From Pseudomonas sp. BGI-2 (GTDB lineage: Bacteria > Pseudomonadota > Gammaproteobacteria > Pseudomonadales > Pseudomonadaceae): a stretch of 64,000 bases of DNA. Of this stretch, positions 49,419-58,730 are shown piece by piece. Below the pieces are notes generated by a model that was not told the origin of the DNA, ran no database searches, and saw only the letters and a list, made by a program, of their open reading frames with translations. The first letter of the stretch is position 1. Every line of letters begins with the position of its first letter. The stretch spans positions 83,255 to 147,254 of the forward strand of contig NZ_SISB01000009.1 of NCBI RefSeq assembly GCF_004310295.1. The letters are read 5' to 3'. The translations under genes and the position numbers were made by a program.

Positions 49419-49763
49419 TCAAGCTACCGGATTGATCGGCTTTTCCGGGTACCAGACGTCGATCAGCGGGCTGACGGTTGCTTCGGTCAGTTCGCTGCGG
49501 CCTTTGAGCCAGGCTTCAACAGCAGCACGCTGCTCTTCGGACACCGAGCCACGCTTCTGCAGGCAAACCAGACCGAAGTCGTCGCCGCCAACATAGCCCA
49601 GACCGTTGGCTTCCATGGCTTCTTTCAGGAACGCGTCGAGGAAAGCATCAATGGCTTCATCAGCCAAATCTTCTTTGAAATCCAGGTTCAGCTCGAAACC
49701 CAGCTCTTGAAATTCATCGACGCACAGTTTTTTGCGCAGACGCTGGGAACGGTTAGTCGCCAT
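49419..49763 (-). CDS. yggL: YggL family protein (DUF469)
   Basis: A 114-residue protein with MATNRSQRLRKKLCVDEFQELGFEL at the start, chosen because GAGGATTG precedes it. The block FLKEAMEANGLGYVGGDD and RGSVSEEQRAAVEAWL are typical of the YggL family, described as a 50S ribosome-associated protein in E. coli. Function here is not known. Confidence 0.9.
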   Translation of the reverse strand: MATNRSQRLRKKLCVDEFQELGFELNLDFKEDLADEAIDAFLDAFLKEAMEANGLGYVGGDDFGLVCLQKRGSVSEEQRAAVEAWLKGRSELTEATVSPLIDVWYPEKPINPVA

Positions 49764-49997
49764 TGGAACAATCCTCATAAGTAATAACGGGCGGCACTTT
49801 AGCAGTTTAAGGCGCTGATTGCCCGTCTCTCGGCAGCGCTAAGCCTACCGCCGGTAAAAAAATTGCGGATTAGAGGCGCACGGTAAGGCACAAGCCGTTA
49901 CACCTTGGGGCATAATGCCGACACTTTCATGACCACTGAGGGAATTTATCTTCATGCCCTCGTCTTTTTTCCCCTCGAATGTAGGGTTTTATTTCAC

Positions 49998-51458
49998 ATG
50001 ATCAAATCTTTGCGTCCATTGCTGCTGGCCGGTTTTCTTCTACCCCTGGCCTTCTCCGTTTCCGCCGCCTCCATCAACACCGGTCTGTCACCCAACGTCG
50101 AAAAAGCCCTCAAGGCCAGCAAACTTCCGGGCAACGCCCTGTCGCTGGTGATGATCCCGCTGAACGGCCCGGGCACCCCGACCATTTACAACGCTGACGT
50201 TTCGGTCAACCCGGCCTCGACCATGAAGCTGGTGACCACCTACGCCGCGCTGGAAATGCTCGGCCCGAACCACCAGTGGAAAACCGAGTTCTACACCGAC
50301 GGCACCCTCAGCGGCGGCATCCTCAACGGCAACCTCTACCTCAAGGGTGGCGGCGATCCGAAACTGAACATGGAAAAGCTCTGGCTGCTGATGCGTGACT
50401 TGCGCGCCAACGGCGTGACGCAAATCACCGGTGACTTGGTGCTGGACCGCAATTTCTTCGTGCAACCGCAACTGCCGGAGTTCAACGACGACGGCAATGA
50501 CGACAACAAACCGTTCCTGGTCAAGCCCGATTCGCTGATGGTCAACCTCAAGGCCCTGCGCTTCGTGGCGCGCAACGACAACGGCCGGGTCCTGGTGTCG
50601 GTGGAACCGCCGATCGCCAGCATCAATATTGAAAACCAGGTCAAAGCGGTCAACTCCAAGCAATGCTCCGGTGGCGTGCGTTACAACCCGGTGACCCAAG
50701 CCGATGGCAGTGTGACCGTGACGGTTGGCGGTCAGTTGGGCGATGGCTGCAGTTCACAGACTTATCTGTCGCTGCTCGACCACGCGACCTACACCGCCGG
50801 TGCCGTGCGCGCGATCTGGAAGGAACTGGGCGGCAGCATCCAGGGCAGGGATCGTCTGGCGCCGACGCCGAGCAACGCCAAGGTACTGGCCCGGGCCTAT
50901 TCGCCGGATCTGGCGGAAATCATTCGCGACATCAATAAATACAGTAACAACACCATGGCTCAGCAGTTGTTCCTGAGCCTGGGCCAGAAATTTCGCACCG
51001 ATGCCGACGGTGACGACGCCAAGGCCGCCCAGCGCGTGGTGCGTCAGTGGCTGGCGAAGAAAGGCATCACCGCGCCGCACCTGGTGATGGAAAACGGTTC
51101 CGGCCTGTCCCGTGCAGAACGTGTGAGCGCCCGTGAAATGGCGGCGATGCTGCAAGCCGCGTGGCGCAGCCCATACTCCGCCGAGTTCATCAGTTCGATG
51201 CCGATTGCCGGCACCGACGGCACCATGCGCAAACGCCTGAAGACCACCGCGATGCGCGGTGAAGCCCACGTCAAGACCGGCACCCTGAACACCGTGCGCG
51301 CGATCTCCGGTTACAGCCGTGACGTCAACGGCAACACCTGGGCGGTGGTGGCCATCCTCAACGACAAGGCCCCGTTTGGCGCATCTTCGGTGCTGGATCA
51401 GGTGCTGCTGGATCTGTATCGCCAGCCGAAAGTGCCGGAAACGGCTTCGGTGCTTTAA
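49998..51458 (+). CDS. dacB: D-alanyl-D-alanine carboxypeptidase/endopeptidase (PBP4)
   Basis: Periplasmic peptidoglycan enzyme of the PBP4/S13 family, 486 residues. The start MIKSLRPLLLAGFLLPLAFSVSA is a signal peptide with cleavage after about residue 23. Active-site motifs are STMK (Ser74-Lys77), SNN (near 315) and KTG (near 425). The longer frame starting at 49905 is not supported by a signal sequence. Confidence 0.95.
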   Translation: MIKSLRPLLLAGFLLPLAFSVSAASINTGLSPNVEKALKASKLPGNALSLVMIPLNGPGTPTIYNADVSVNPASTMKLVTTYAALEMLGPNHQWKTEFYTDGTLSGGILNGNLYLKGGGDPKLNMEKLWLLMRDLRANGVTQITGDLVLDRNFFVQPQLPEFNDDGNDDNKPFLVKPDSLMVNLKALRFVARNDNGRVLVSVEPPIASINIENQVKAVNSKQCSGGVRYNPVTQADGSVTVTVGGQLGDGCSSQTYLSLLDHATYTAGAVRAIWKELGGSIQGRDRLAPTPSNAKVLARAYSPDLAEIIRDINKYSNNTMAQQLFLSLGQKFRTDADGDDAKAAQRVVRQWLAKKGITAPHLVMENGSGLSRAERVSAREMAAMLQAAWRSPYSAEFISSMPIAGTDGTMRKRLKTTAMRGEAHVKTGTLNTVRAISGYSRDVNGNTWAVVAILNDKAPFGASSVLDQVLLDLYRQPKVPETASVL

Positions 51459-51487
51459 CCCGGTCTAGAAAACACCACAGACCCAAT

Positions 51488-51648
51488 GTGGGAGTGAGCC
51501 TTTGTGGCGAGGGGATTTATCCCCGTTGGGCTGCGAAGCGGCCCAGAATCAGACACTGCGGTGTATCAAATACACCGCAAGCAATGGTTTTACGACTGCT
51601 TCGCAGCCGAACGGGGATAAATCCCCTCGCCACACAGCTCGCTCCCAC
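51488..51648. repeat. Triple-nested REP palindrome
   Basis: Outer arms GTGGGAGTGAGC / GCTCGCTCCCAC enclose a TGTGGCGAGGGGATTTATCC-family palindrome (51503-51634), whose centre holds a further perfect hairpin GCGGTGTAT-CAA-ATACACCGC (51558-51578). It looks like one element inserted into another. Confidence 0.82.
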
Positions 51649-51666
51649 AAGGCTCTGCATTTGGTT

Positions 51667-54066
51667 TTAGCTGGTTTTTGCTACGACCCGATCCCGTCCC
51701 GCCTGCTTCGCCGCGTACACGCCCGAATCCGCCCGCAGCAACAGCGCGTCCGCGCCCTCTCCGACTCGCCAACTGGCAATCCCGAAACTCGCGGTCACTG
51801 TCCCCACGCCTTCGATCGGTGAACTGCGCAGTCCTTGCCACAGCTGCAAGGCCAGCACGTGGGCCTGTTCGCCGTCGATGTCCGGGCACAGCACCATGAA
51901 TTCCTCGCCCCCCAGGCGACAGAACACGTCGGTACGTCGCAGGCGAAGACTGATGCGCTCGCACACGGCCTGCAACACCCGATCGCCCACGGCGTGGCCA
52001 TGCAGGTCGTTGATGCGTTTGAAGTGGTCGATGTCGAGCATGATCACCGACAACTCGCCACCACCGCGCTCGACCCGGGCCATTTCGGTGGTCAGGCGCT
52101 CTTGGAAGTAGCGGCGGTTGTGGATCCCGGTCAGAGAATCGGTGATCGACAGCGCCCGCAGCTCTTCTTCCACCCGTTTCAGGTCGGAGATATCGGAAAT
52201 GTAACCATGCCAGAGCACGCCGCCTCCCGGCAGTTCCTCCGGAGTCGCCTCGCCGCGAACCCAGCGCAGGCCGCGTTGAGGCAGTTGCACGCGGTATTCC
52301 TCGCGCCACGGGCTGAGCGTATCCGCCGACGCGCGGATCGAGGCGCGCACGCGAGTCGTGTCCTGTGTATGAATCCGCGTGAAAATTGCTTCGGCATTGA
52401 ATAACAGAACGTCCGGATCGAGTTCGTAGATCTCGCGAATCCCGTCGCTGGCGTAGATCACGCTGAAGCGACCGTCGAATTCCATCTTGAATTGATAAAT
52501 GCCACCGGGCACATGGGCGCTGAGTTTTTTCAGCAACAAGTCGCGCGCAGCCAGGGCTTCGTGAACGCGTTTGCGTTCGGTGATGTCGATGCAAATTGCC
52601 AGATGCCCGACCCACAGGCCTTGCTCGTCAAGTACCGGAGTCGCGAGCATGTTCACCGTCAGATGGCTGCCATCCTGACGGACCAGCGTCCACTCCCGCG
52701 CTTCGTGACCACCCTCTTCTCCCCCTTCGACCAACATCGCCTGACAGGTCGGAATCGGCTTGCCATAGCGCGCACTCAATTCCGCCGAGCGTGCGACCAA
52801 CTCCCTGGGAAAGTGCAGGTTTTCCAGGGTCATGCGCCCCACCACTTCAGCGCTGGAGTAACCCAGCATTTGCTCGGCCCCGGCGTTGAAGGTGCTGATG
52901 ACACCCCGCAGGTCGGTGGCAATGATCGCCACTTGAGTCGCGGCATTCAGCACGCCGCGCAACTGGCCGTGAGTGCCGCGCAATTCCTGCTCGCGGTCGT
53001 GCAACTCCTGGGTGCGCTGCTCGACCATTCTCAGCGCACGCTGGCGTTGGCTGACCAGCACGTACAGCAACGCACTGAGTAGTACGCTGAGCAAGCCACC
53101 GAGCACCACCAGGCTGGTCACCGAGGAATGGTTGGCTTTCAGGAAGGCTTCGCTGGGCAAGATATCGACTTGATAGTCGTGGTCAGCCATACGCAGCAGG
53201 CGTGTGGCGGACAATTCGCTGGCGGCAGGCGAGTTGTAGGACTCGTAAAGCACCTCGTGCTGATCGTCGGTGGACAGGTCGAGGATGCGCACCGAAAGAT
53301 AGTCATAACTGGCCTCCGGCAACCCGTCCGCCAGCAACTGGCGCATGCTGATCACCGCCATGACATAACCGTAGGGTTTCGTGGTCGGCACCGCGGCGTC
53401 ACTCTGACGCTTCACCGGCGCCACCAGCAGCACACCCCGTGCATAAGCCGGCTCGATGCCGACCAGATGCATCGGTTGCGAGACGGCCATGCAGCCCAGC
53501 TTGTCTGCCCGTTCCAAGGTGGCGCGGCGCAACGGCTGGGCGAACAAGTCGTACCCGAGCGGCGAGCCGAGCCGGCTTCGGGTCTGGCTGTAGAGCACTG
53601 CCACGTACTCATCCCGTTCGGCGGCCAATTGCAATTGGCCGTCGGCGTTGAGCTCACGAAGGGTGAAGTCGCTGAATCCCTCTTCGCGCACCTTGCGCTC
53701 AAACGCCGCCCGCTCATCACGGGTCACCCGCGCAGCGAATGAATACGCCTCGGTGCGGTGCAGCAACGGTTGGGTGTAGCCGTCGAACTCCTCGCGGGAG
53801 ACCGACTGGGAATTGGCGAAGAATCGGCGCAGGCCGTCGAGGCGCTGTTCCTGATCTTCGAAACGTTCTTCGATACGGCTGTAACGTTCACTGGCGAGCA
53901 GCTGGAAACGCTGCCGCAATTGATGGTGAAACAGATTCAGTGTCGACCAGGCCAGCAATCCGGTAAGAATCCCGCCGACGAGCAATACCAGCAGCGCGAC
54001 CAGCCAGGCCGAGACATCTTCACTGATAAAACCCAGGATCTTCGGGCGCACGGCGTGCAACGACAT
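51667..54066 (-). CDS. Membrane diguanylate cyclase with CHASE and PAS domains
   Basis: A 799-residue sensor cyclase. An N-terminal span (about 18-40) and a second near 315-335 bracket a periplasmic CHASE domain (FDGYTQPLLHRTEAYSFAARV). Two PAS domains follow (LNAATQVAIIATDLRGVIST ... and a PAS_3-like VIYASDGIREIYELDPDVLL). The GGDEF domain ends the protein with RLGGEEF near 716 and an RRTD inhibitory site five residues earlier. All cyclase residues look intact; the ligand sensed is unknown. Confidence 0.93.
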   Translation of the reverse strand: MSLHAVRPKILGFISEDVSAWLVALLVLLVGGILTGLLAWSTLNLFHHQLRQRFQLLASERYSRIEERFEDQEQRLDGLRRFFANSQSVSREEFDGYTQPLLHRTEAYSFAARVTRDERAAFERKVREEGFSDFTLRELNADGQLQLAAERDEYVAVLYSQTRSRLGSPLGYDLFAQPLRRATLERADKLGCMAVSQPMHLVGIEPAYARGVLLVAPVKRQSDAAVPTTKPYGYVMAVISMRQLLADGLPEASYDYLSVRILDLSTDDQHEVLYESYNSPAASELSATRLLRMADHDYQVDILPSEAFLKANHSSVTSLVVLGGLLSVLLSALLYVLVSQRQRALRMVEQRTQELHDREQELRGTHGQLRGVLNAATQVAIIATDLRGVISTFNAGAEQMLGYSSAEVVGRMTLENLHFPRELVARSAELSARYGKPIPTCQAMLVEGGEEGGHEAREWTLVRQDGSHLTVNMLATPVLDEQGLWVGHLAICIDITERKRVHEALAARDLLLKKLSAHVPGGIYQFKMEFDGRFSVIYASDGIREIYELDPDVLLFNAEAIFTRIHTQDTTRVRASIRASADTLSPWREEYRVQLPQRGLRWVRGEATPEELPGGGVLWHGYISDISDLKRVEEELRALSITDSLTGIHNRRYFQERLTTEMARVERGGGELSVIMLDIDHFKRINDLHGHAVGDRVLQAVCERISLRLRRTDVFCRLGGEEFMVLCPDIDGEQAHVLALQLWQGLRSSPIEGVGTVTASFGIASWRVGEGADALLLRADSGVYAAKQAGRDRVVAKTS

Positions 54067-54149
54067 AAACGCAACTCAAAACGCCAGGTGCGGGAAAGCC
54101 CATTGGCCATGCGTTGAGTTATAGCTATTAGCCACTAATTTGACCAGCA

Positions 54150-54186
54150 CAGAAAGAACCAAAGAGCCTTTTAAAATCAAGGCTCT
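54150..54186 (-). terminator. Probable terminator of rlmKL
   Basis: AGAGCCTT (54163-54170) pairs with AAGGCTCT (54179-54186); on the minus strand TTGGTTCTTT follows. It lies 21 bases after the rlmKL stop. Confidence 0.6.
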
Positions 54187-54207
54187 GTGGATCCAATCAT
54201 TTATCTG

Positions 54208-56484
54208 TCAACGGGCCGTGATTTTCCAGGCACGGTGGATCTTGCCATTACGGGCGAAATCCGGATCGATGGTCTGGGCAGTGATTTCTTCAACGGCGTA
54301 ACGCTCGGCGAGGTTTTCCTCGAGCGTGAACTTGCGGAAGTTGTTGGAGAAGTACAACACGCCTCCCGGCGCCAGACGCGCCATGGCCAGGTCGATCAAC
54401 TGCACCTGGTCGCGCTGCACGTCGAAGATCCCTTCCATGCGCTTGGAGTTGGAAAACGTCGGCGGGTCGATGAAGATCAGGTCGTACTCGTCACGGCATG
54501 CATCGAGCCACGCCATCACGTCACCCTGCTCCAGACGGTTCTTGTCAGAGAAACCGTTCAGCGACAGGTTGCGACGCGCCCAGTCCAGGTATGTTTTCGA
54601 CAAATCGACGCTGGTCGTGCTGCGCGCGCCGCCCTTGGCCGCGTGAACACTGGCCGTCGCGGTGTAGCTATACAGGTTGAGGAAGCGCTTGCCGGCCGCC
54701 TCTTTCTGGATGCGCATACGCATTGGACGGTGGTCGAGGAACAGCCCGGTGTCGAGGTAGTCAGTGAGGTTGACCAGCAGCTTCACGCCACCTTCGTTGA
54801 CCTCGACGAACTTGCCCTGCGCCGCTTGGCGTTCGTACTGCTTGGTGCCGCTCTGACGCTCGCGGCGCTTGACCACCACGCGGCTCTTGTCGATGTTCAA
54901 CGCCTGCGGAATGGCCGCCAGGGCGTCAAACATGCGCGCCGAGGCTTTTTCCGGGTCGATGGATTTCGGCGCGGCGTATTCCTGGACGTGGACCCAATCC
55001 TGATACAGATCGATGGCCATGGAATATTCCGGCATGTCGGCATCGTAGACGCGGTAGCAGTCGATGCCTTCGCGCTTGACCCACTTGCCCAGGGCCTTGA
55101 GGTTCTTTTGCAGACGGTTGGCAAACATCTGCCCGCCTTCGCTCAAGCGCGGTTGCTCGATCACCACCGGGGCCGGTTTGATCGGGTTGCCGTTCTTGTT
55201 GTACTTCTCGTACTTGCCCGGCGCTACATCGTTGTCGGCGACTTCGACTTCAGCTTGAACTTGTTCACGCTCGACCTGACGCTGTTCCGGGGTGCGACGC
55301 TCGCCGGTGACGAACTGGTCCGGCGTGACCTTGATCAGCAGCAATTTGCACGGCAAGGCGCCGTTCCAGAACGAATACTGTTTGTGGCTGCGGATGCCCA
55401 TGCGCTTGCCCAGGTCCGGGGCGCCGGTGAATACCGCCGCTTCCCAGTTCAGGCACGCCTGACGCAGACGCTCGCCGAGATTCTGGTAGAGATAGAGCAA
55501 GCTCGCTTCGTCACCCAGACGCTCGCCGTACGGCGGGTTGCAGATCACCAGACCTTTCTGGTTCTGGTCCGGACGCGGCTCGAACGTGCCGACTTCGCCC
55601 TGGTAGATCTTGATCCACTCGCTCAGGCCCGCACGCTCGACGTTGTTGCGGCCCGGTTGAATCAGGCGCGGGTCGGCTTCGTAACCGCGAATCCACAGCG
55701 GTGGCTTGGCCAGACCGGCCGCGGCGCGTTCGGTGGCTTCTTCGTGCAGCTTTTTCCACAGCGCCGGGACGTGACCGAGCCAGGCGGTGAAGCCCCACTG
55801 CTCACGACGCAGGTTCGGCGCCATGTCGGCGGCGATCATTGCAGCTTCGACGAGGAACGTACCGACACCGCACATCGGGTCAGCCAGTGCGCCGCCATCG
55901 GCCGCAATGCGTGGCCAACCGGAACGGATCAGGATCGCTGCCGCAAGGTTTTCCTTCAGCGGTGCCGCGCCCTGCTGCAAGCGATAACCGCGCTGGTGCA
56001 GGCTGTGGCCGGAGAGGTCGAGGGACAGAATGGCTTCGCCACGGTCCAGGCGCAGGTGAATGCGCAGGTCCGGGTTGAGCTTGTCGATGGACGGACGGTC
56101 GCCTTGCGGGGTGCGCAGTTTGTCGACGATGGCGTCTTTGACTTTCAGGGCGCCGAAGTGAGTGTTGTCGATGCCCGAGCCATGACCGCTGAATTCGACG
56201 GCCAGGGTACCGTCATTGAGCATGTGGTCTTGCCACTCGATATCGAGCACGCCGTGGTACAGGTCTTCGGCGTCCTTCATCGGGAAACGCTTGAGCACCA
56301 GCAGCACCCGGTTCGCCAGACGCGACCACAGGCACAGGCGATAAGCGGTTTCCATGGTGGCCATGCCGCGCACGGCAGAGGTGTGCTCACGCGCTTCTTC
56401 AAGGCCAAGCCCGACGGCTTCCTCGATGAGCAGGCCTTCAAGGCCTTTTGGGCAAGTGAGGAAGATTTCGAATTGATCGGACAT
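54208..56484 (-). CDS. rlmL: Bifunctional 23S rRNA (guanine-N2)-methyltransferase RlmK/L
   Basis: Modifies G2445 and G2069 of 23S rRNA in the E. coli numbering. It has 758 residues. An N-terminal THUMP domain (about 45-155) is followed by the RlmL methyltransferase with DPMCGVGTFLVEAAMIA and NPPYGERLGDE, then the RlmK half with NLYSYTATASVHAAKGGA, DLIFIDPPTFSNSKRMEG. Length matches the fused gamma-proteobacterial form. It diverges from rmf across a 528-base gap. Confidence 0.96.
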   Translation of the reverse strand: MSDQFEIFLTCPKGLEGLLIEEAVGLGLEEAREHTSAVRGMATMETAYRLCLWSRLANRVLLVLKRFPMKDAEDLYHGVLDIEWQDHMLNDGTLAVEFSGHGSGIDNTHFGALKVKDAIVDKLRTPQGDRPSIDKLNPDLRIHLRLDRGEAILSLDLSGHSLHQRGYRLQQGAAPLKENLAAAILIRSGWPRIAADGGALADPMCGVGTFLVEAAMIAADMAPNLRREQWGFTAWLGHVPALWKKLHEEATERAAAGLAKPPLWIRGYEADPRLIQPGRNNVERAGLSEWIKIYQGEVGTFEPRPDQNQKGLVICNPPYGERLGDEASLLYLYQNLGERLRQACLNWEAAVFTGAPDLGKRMGIRSHKQYSFWNGALPCKLLLIKVTPDQFVTGERRTPEQRQVEREQVQAEVEVADNDVAPGKYEKYNKNGNPIKPAPVVIEQPRLSEGGQMFANRLQKNLKALGKWVKREGIDCYRVYDADMPEYSMAIDLYQDWVHVQEYAAPKSIDPEKASARMFDALAAIPQALNIDKSRVVVKRRERQSGTKQYERQAAQGKFVEVNEGGVKLLVNLTDYLDTGLFLDHRPMRMRIQKEAAGKRFLNLYSYTATASVHAAKGGARSTTSVDLSKTYLDWARRNLSLNGFSDKNRLEQGDVMAWLDACRDEYDLIFIDPPTFSNSKRMEGIFDVQRDQVQLIDLAMARLAPGGVLYFSNNFRKFTLEENLAERYAVEEITAQTIDPDFARNGKIHRAWKITAR

Positions 56485-57012
56485 TGGAATTTCAGAGCCT
56501 TTCTAAGTGAACCGGCAACGCATTGCCGGCCCGGTTTTCAATCAGGCGCTTTTCTAAAAGAGCGCCCGCGTGGCACGAAGGTGTGCCGTCCCACCCGTGC
56601 TGCTCAGGTTAGAAGAGCTTAGATGCACAGGCAGATAAAAAAGTTGATGCAACAAAATGTCATAAGCCGACCCTTCGTCGAATAGTGCTCCTGTTCAACA
56701 GGAGCCATTCTCACTAAAGGATTAACCCCGTCATCCTGCGGGGGGCCGATCATACAGGGCTTTGGCCAATAAACATGGGACAAACATCGCGTTACTTATG
56801 GCCTTAGCATCTTTCTGGTTACGTTCTTATGACAAAACGATCATTCCCTCGATGTGACGCATTGGTTAGAACTCAACACAGGTTGACGTCGCAACGGCGT
56901 CAACACCTTGGCTCGCGACGCCGGCAGCGAGCCCCAACGGCAGAAGTTTTTCTGCCAGACCTCAATTGAGGTCGACGCGATAAATACAGTCAACAAGTGA
57001 GGGCAACACCCT
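56485..57012. other. 528-base non-coding region before rmf
   Basis: Contains a 19-base palindrome (56687-56705), a CCCCG/CGGGG hairpin near 56726-56743, and the structured rmf leader (56882-57012). It also must hold the rlmKL and rmf promoters, but no strong -35/-10 pair was singled out. No protein gene seen. Confidence 0.75.
56882..57012 (+). ncRNA. Structured rmf leader (rmf RNA motif)
   Basis: Four consecutive perfect hairpins: GTTGACG/CGTCAAC (56882-56904), GGCTCGC/GCGAGCC (56910-56933), GGCAGAA/TTCTGCC with GTTT loop (56939-56956) and GACCTCAATTGAGGTC (56958-56973). A small AGGG/CCCT hairpin (57000-57012) then covers the ribosome site. A conserved rmf RNA motif upstream of rmf in pseudomonads has been described; this should be it, but boundaries are read by eye. 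Confidence 0.75.
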
Positions 57013-57228
57013 ATGAGAAGACTTAAGCGTGATCCGTTGGAAAGAGCATTTTTGCGCGGATATCAATATGGCGTTGGTGGCAAATCCCGTGAGCTTTGCC
57101 CATTTACTCTACCGTCGGTACGCCAAGCCTGGATTAACGGCTGGCGAGAAGGACGCGGCGACAACTGGGACGGTATGACCGGCACTGCGGGAATCCATAG
57201 ACTCAACGAACTTCACGCCGTCGGCTAA
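57013..57228 (+). CDS. rmf: Ribosome modulation factor
   Basis: A 71-residue basic protein that dimerises 70S ribosomes into inactive 100S particles in stationary phase. The family blocks RDPLERAFLRGYQYGVGGKS, CPFTLPSVRQAWINGWREGR and the final GRGDNWDGMTG are present. It is monocistronic and ends in a strong terminator. Confidence 0.96.
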   Translation: MRRLKRDPLERAFLRGYQYGVGGKSRELCPFTLPSVRQAWINGWREGRGDNWDGMTGTAGIHRLNELHAVG

Positions 57229-57317
57229 TTACAGGGCTTAACACACTCCGACACGACAATCTGATGACTGAATGACTTAACCACGCACGCCCCATCCGGG
57301 CGGCGGGCTTCGGCCCA

Positions 57318-57343
57318 GGGGCACCTTCGAGGTGCCCTTTTTT
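57318..57343 (+). terminator. Terminator of rmf
   Basis: GGGCACCT-TCG-AGGTGCCC followed by six T, about 90 bases after the rmf stop. Confidence 0.92.
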
Positions 57344-57381
57344 ATGCCTGAAAAAACTCACCTCGAGCTGCAAACACATTC

Positions 57382-57475
57382 CCTGTGGGAGCGGGCTTGC
57401 TCGCGAAAGCGTTGTTTCAGTCAGCATCATCTTTGAAGGTTGAATCGCTTTCGCGAGCAAGCCCGCTCCCACAGG
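57382..57475. repeat. REP doublet (GTGGGAGCGGGCTTGCTCGCGA family)
   Basis: Perfect 30-base arms starting CCTGTGGGAGCGGGCTTGCT (57382-57411 and 57446-57475) with a 34-base centre, between convergent rmf and pyrD. Confidence 0.9.
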
Positions 57476-57477
57476 GG

Positions 57478-58497
57478 TTAGCGCAATGCTGCGATGGCGT
57501 CTACGGATTCACGAATCAACGCCGGGCCTTTGTAGATGAAGCCGGAATAGAGCTGCACCAGGCTCGCCCCCGCAGCGATTTTCTCGGCCGCGTGTTTGCC
57601 TTCGGTGATGCCGCCCACGGCGATGATCGGCAAGCGGCCGGCCAGTTCGGCGGCCAGTACCTTCACGGTGTGGGTACTCTTGTCGCGAACCGGTGCGCCG
57701 GACAGACCGCCCGCCTCGTCACCGTGCTCCATGCCTTCGACGCCCACGCGGCTCAGGGTGGTGTTGGTGGCGATCACCGCGTCCATCCCGGTTTCGATCA
57801 ACGCCTGCGCGACCTGCGCGGTTTCTTCATCGGTCATGTCCGGCGCGATCTTGATCGCCAGCGGTACGTGTTTGCCGTGGCGCAACGCCAGTTCGGCGCG
57901 ACGGGTCGCCAGATCGGCGAGCAACTGCTTGAGCGAATCGCCGAATTGCAGGCTGCGCAGACCCGGGGTGTTCGGCGAGCTGACGTTGACCGTCACGTAG
58001 CTGGCGTGGGCGTAGACCTTGTCCAGGCAGATCAGGTAATCGTCGACCGCCCGCTCAACCGGTGTATCGAAGTTCTTGCCGATATTGATACCCAGCACGC
58101 CCTTGTACTTGGCCGCCGCCACGCGAGCCAGCAGGTGATCGACCCCGAGGTTGTTGAAACCCATGCGGTTGATGATCGCCTCGGCATCCGGCAGACGGAA
58201 AATTCGTGGCTTCGGGTTGCCCGGCTGTGGACGCGGGGTGATGGTGCCGATTTCGACAAAACCAAAACCCAGCTGGGCAAAACCGTCGATGGCCGCGCCG
58301 TTCTTGTCCAGACCGGCCGCCAAACCCACCGGGTTCGGAAATTCCAGCCCCATGACGTTCACCGGCATTTTCGCCGGCGCCTTGCACAGCAAGCCGTTGA
58401 GGCCCAAACGTCCGCCCGCGCCGATCAGGTCCAGGGACAGATCGTGGGAGGTTTCCGGGGAAAGTTTGAACAACAGCTGACGGGCCAGGGTGTACAT
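57478..58497 (-). CDS. pyrD: Dihydroorotate dehydrogenase (quinone), class 2
   Basis: Membrane-associated pyrimidine synthesis enzyme, 339 residues. The start [20 protein letters not shown] at 58497 is the conserved amphipathic N-terminus of class 2; the frame is open 43 codons further. FMN/substrate blocks are [48 protein letters not shown] (catalytic Ser) and [19 protein letters not shown]. Confidence 0.96.
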   Translation of the reverse strand: MYTLARQLLFKLSPETSHDLSLDLIGAGGRLGLNGLLCKAPAKMPVNVMGLEFPNPVGLAAGLDKNGAAIDGFAQLGFGFVEIGTITPRPQPGNPKPRIFRLPDAEAIINRMGFNNLGVDHLLARVAAAKYKGVLGINIGKNFDTPVERAVDDYLICLDKVYAHASYVTVNVSSPNTPGLRSLQFGDSLKQLLADLATRRAELALRHGKHVPLAIKIAPDMTDEETAQVAQALIETGMDAVIATNTTLSRVGVEGMEHGDEAGGLSGAPVRDKSTHTVKVLAAELAGRLPIIAVGGITEGKHAAEKIAAGASLVQLYSGFIYKGPALIRESVDAIAALR

Positions 58498-58730
58498 GGG
58501 TGATTTTGACTCGAATGGCGGCGAAATGAGGCGGCGATTATAGCCGGGCATCGCGGTCGCAAGCGAGTTGCGCAACAAAATCGGCTGGCGATGGCATATG
58601 CCTTGCACCAGCATAGGCATCAGCACTCATGCCAACGGCGGGATGAGTCGAAAGACAAAGGCGTCGTCACTCGGCCTTGCCCTGGCAAGCAGCCCGGAAA
58701 ACGGCGCTTTTTTTTGGAAGGTGTTTAGCC

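Noticed and set aside
54187..56622. 811-codon open frame antisense to rlmKL
   Set aside because: Shadow of a clear RlmK/L gene in high-GC DNA; its translation has low complexity and no family motifs.
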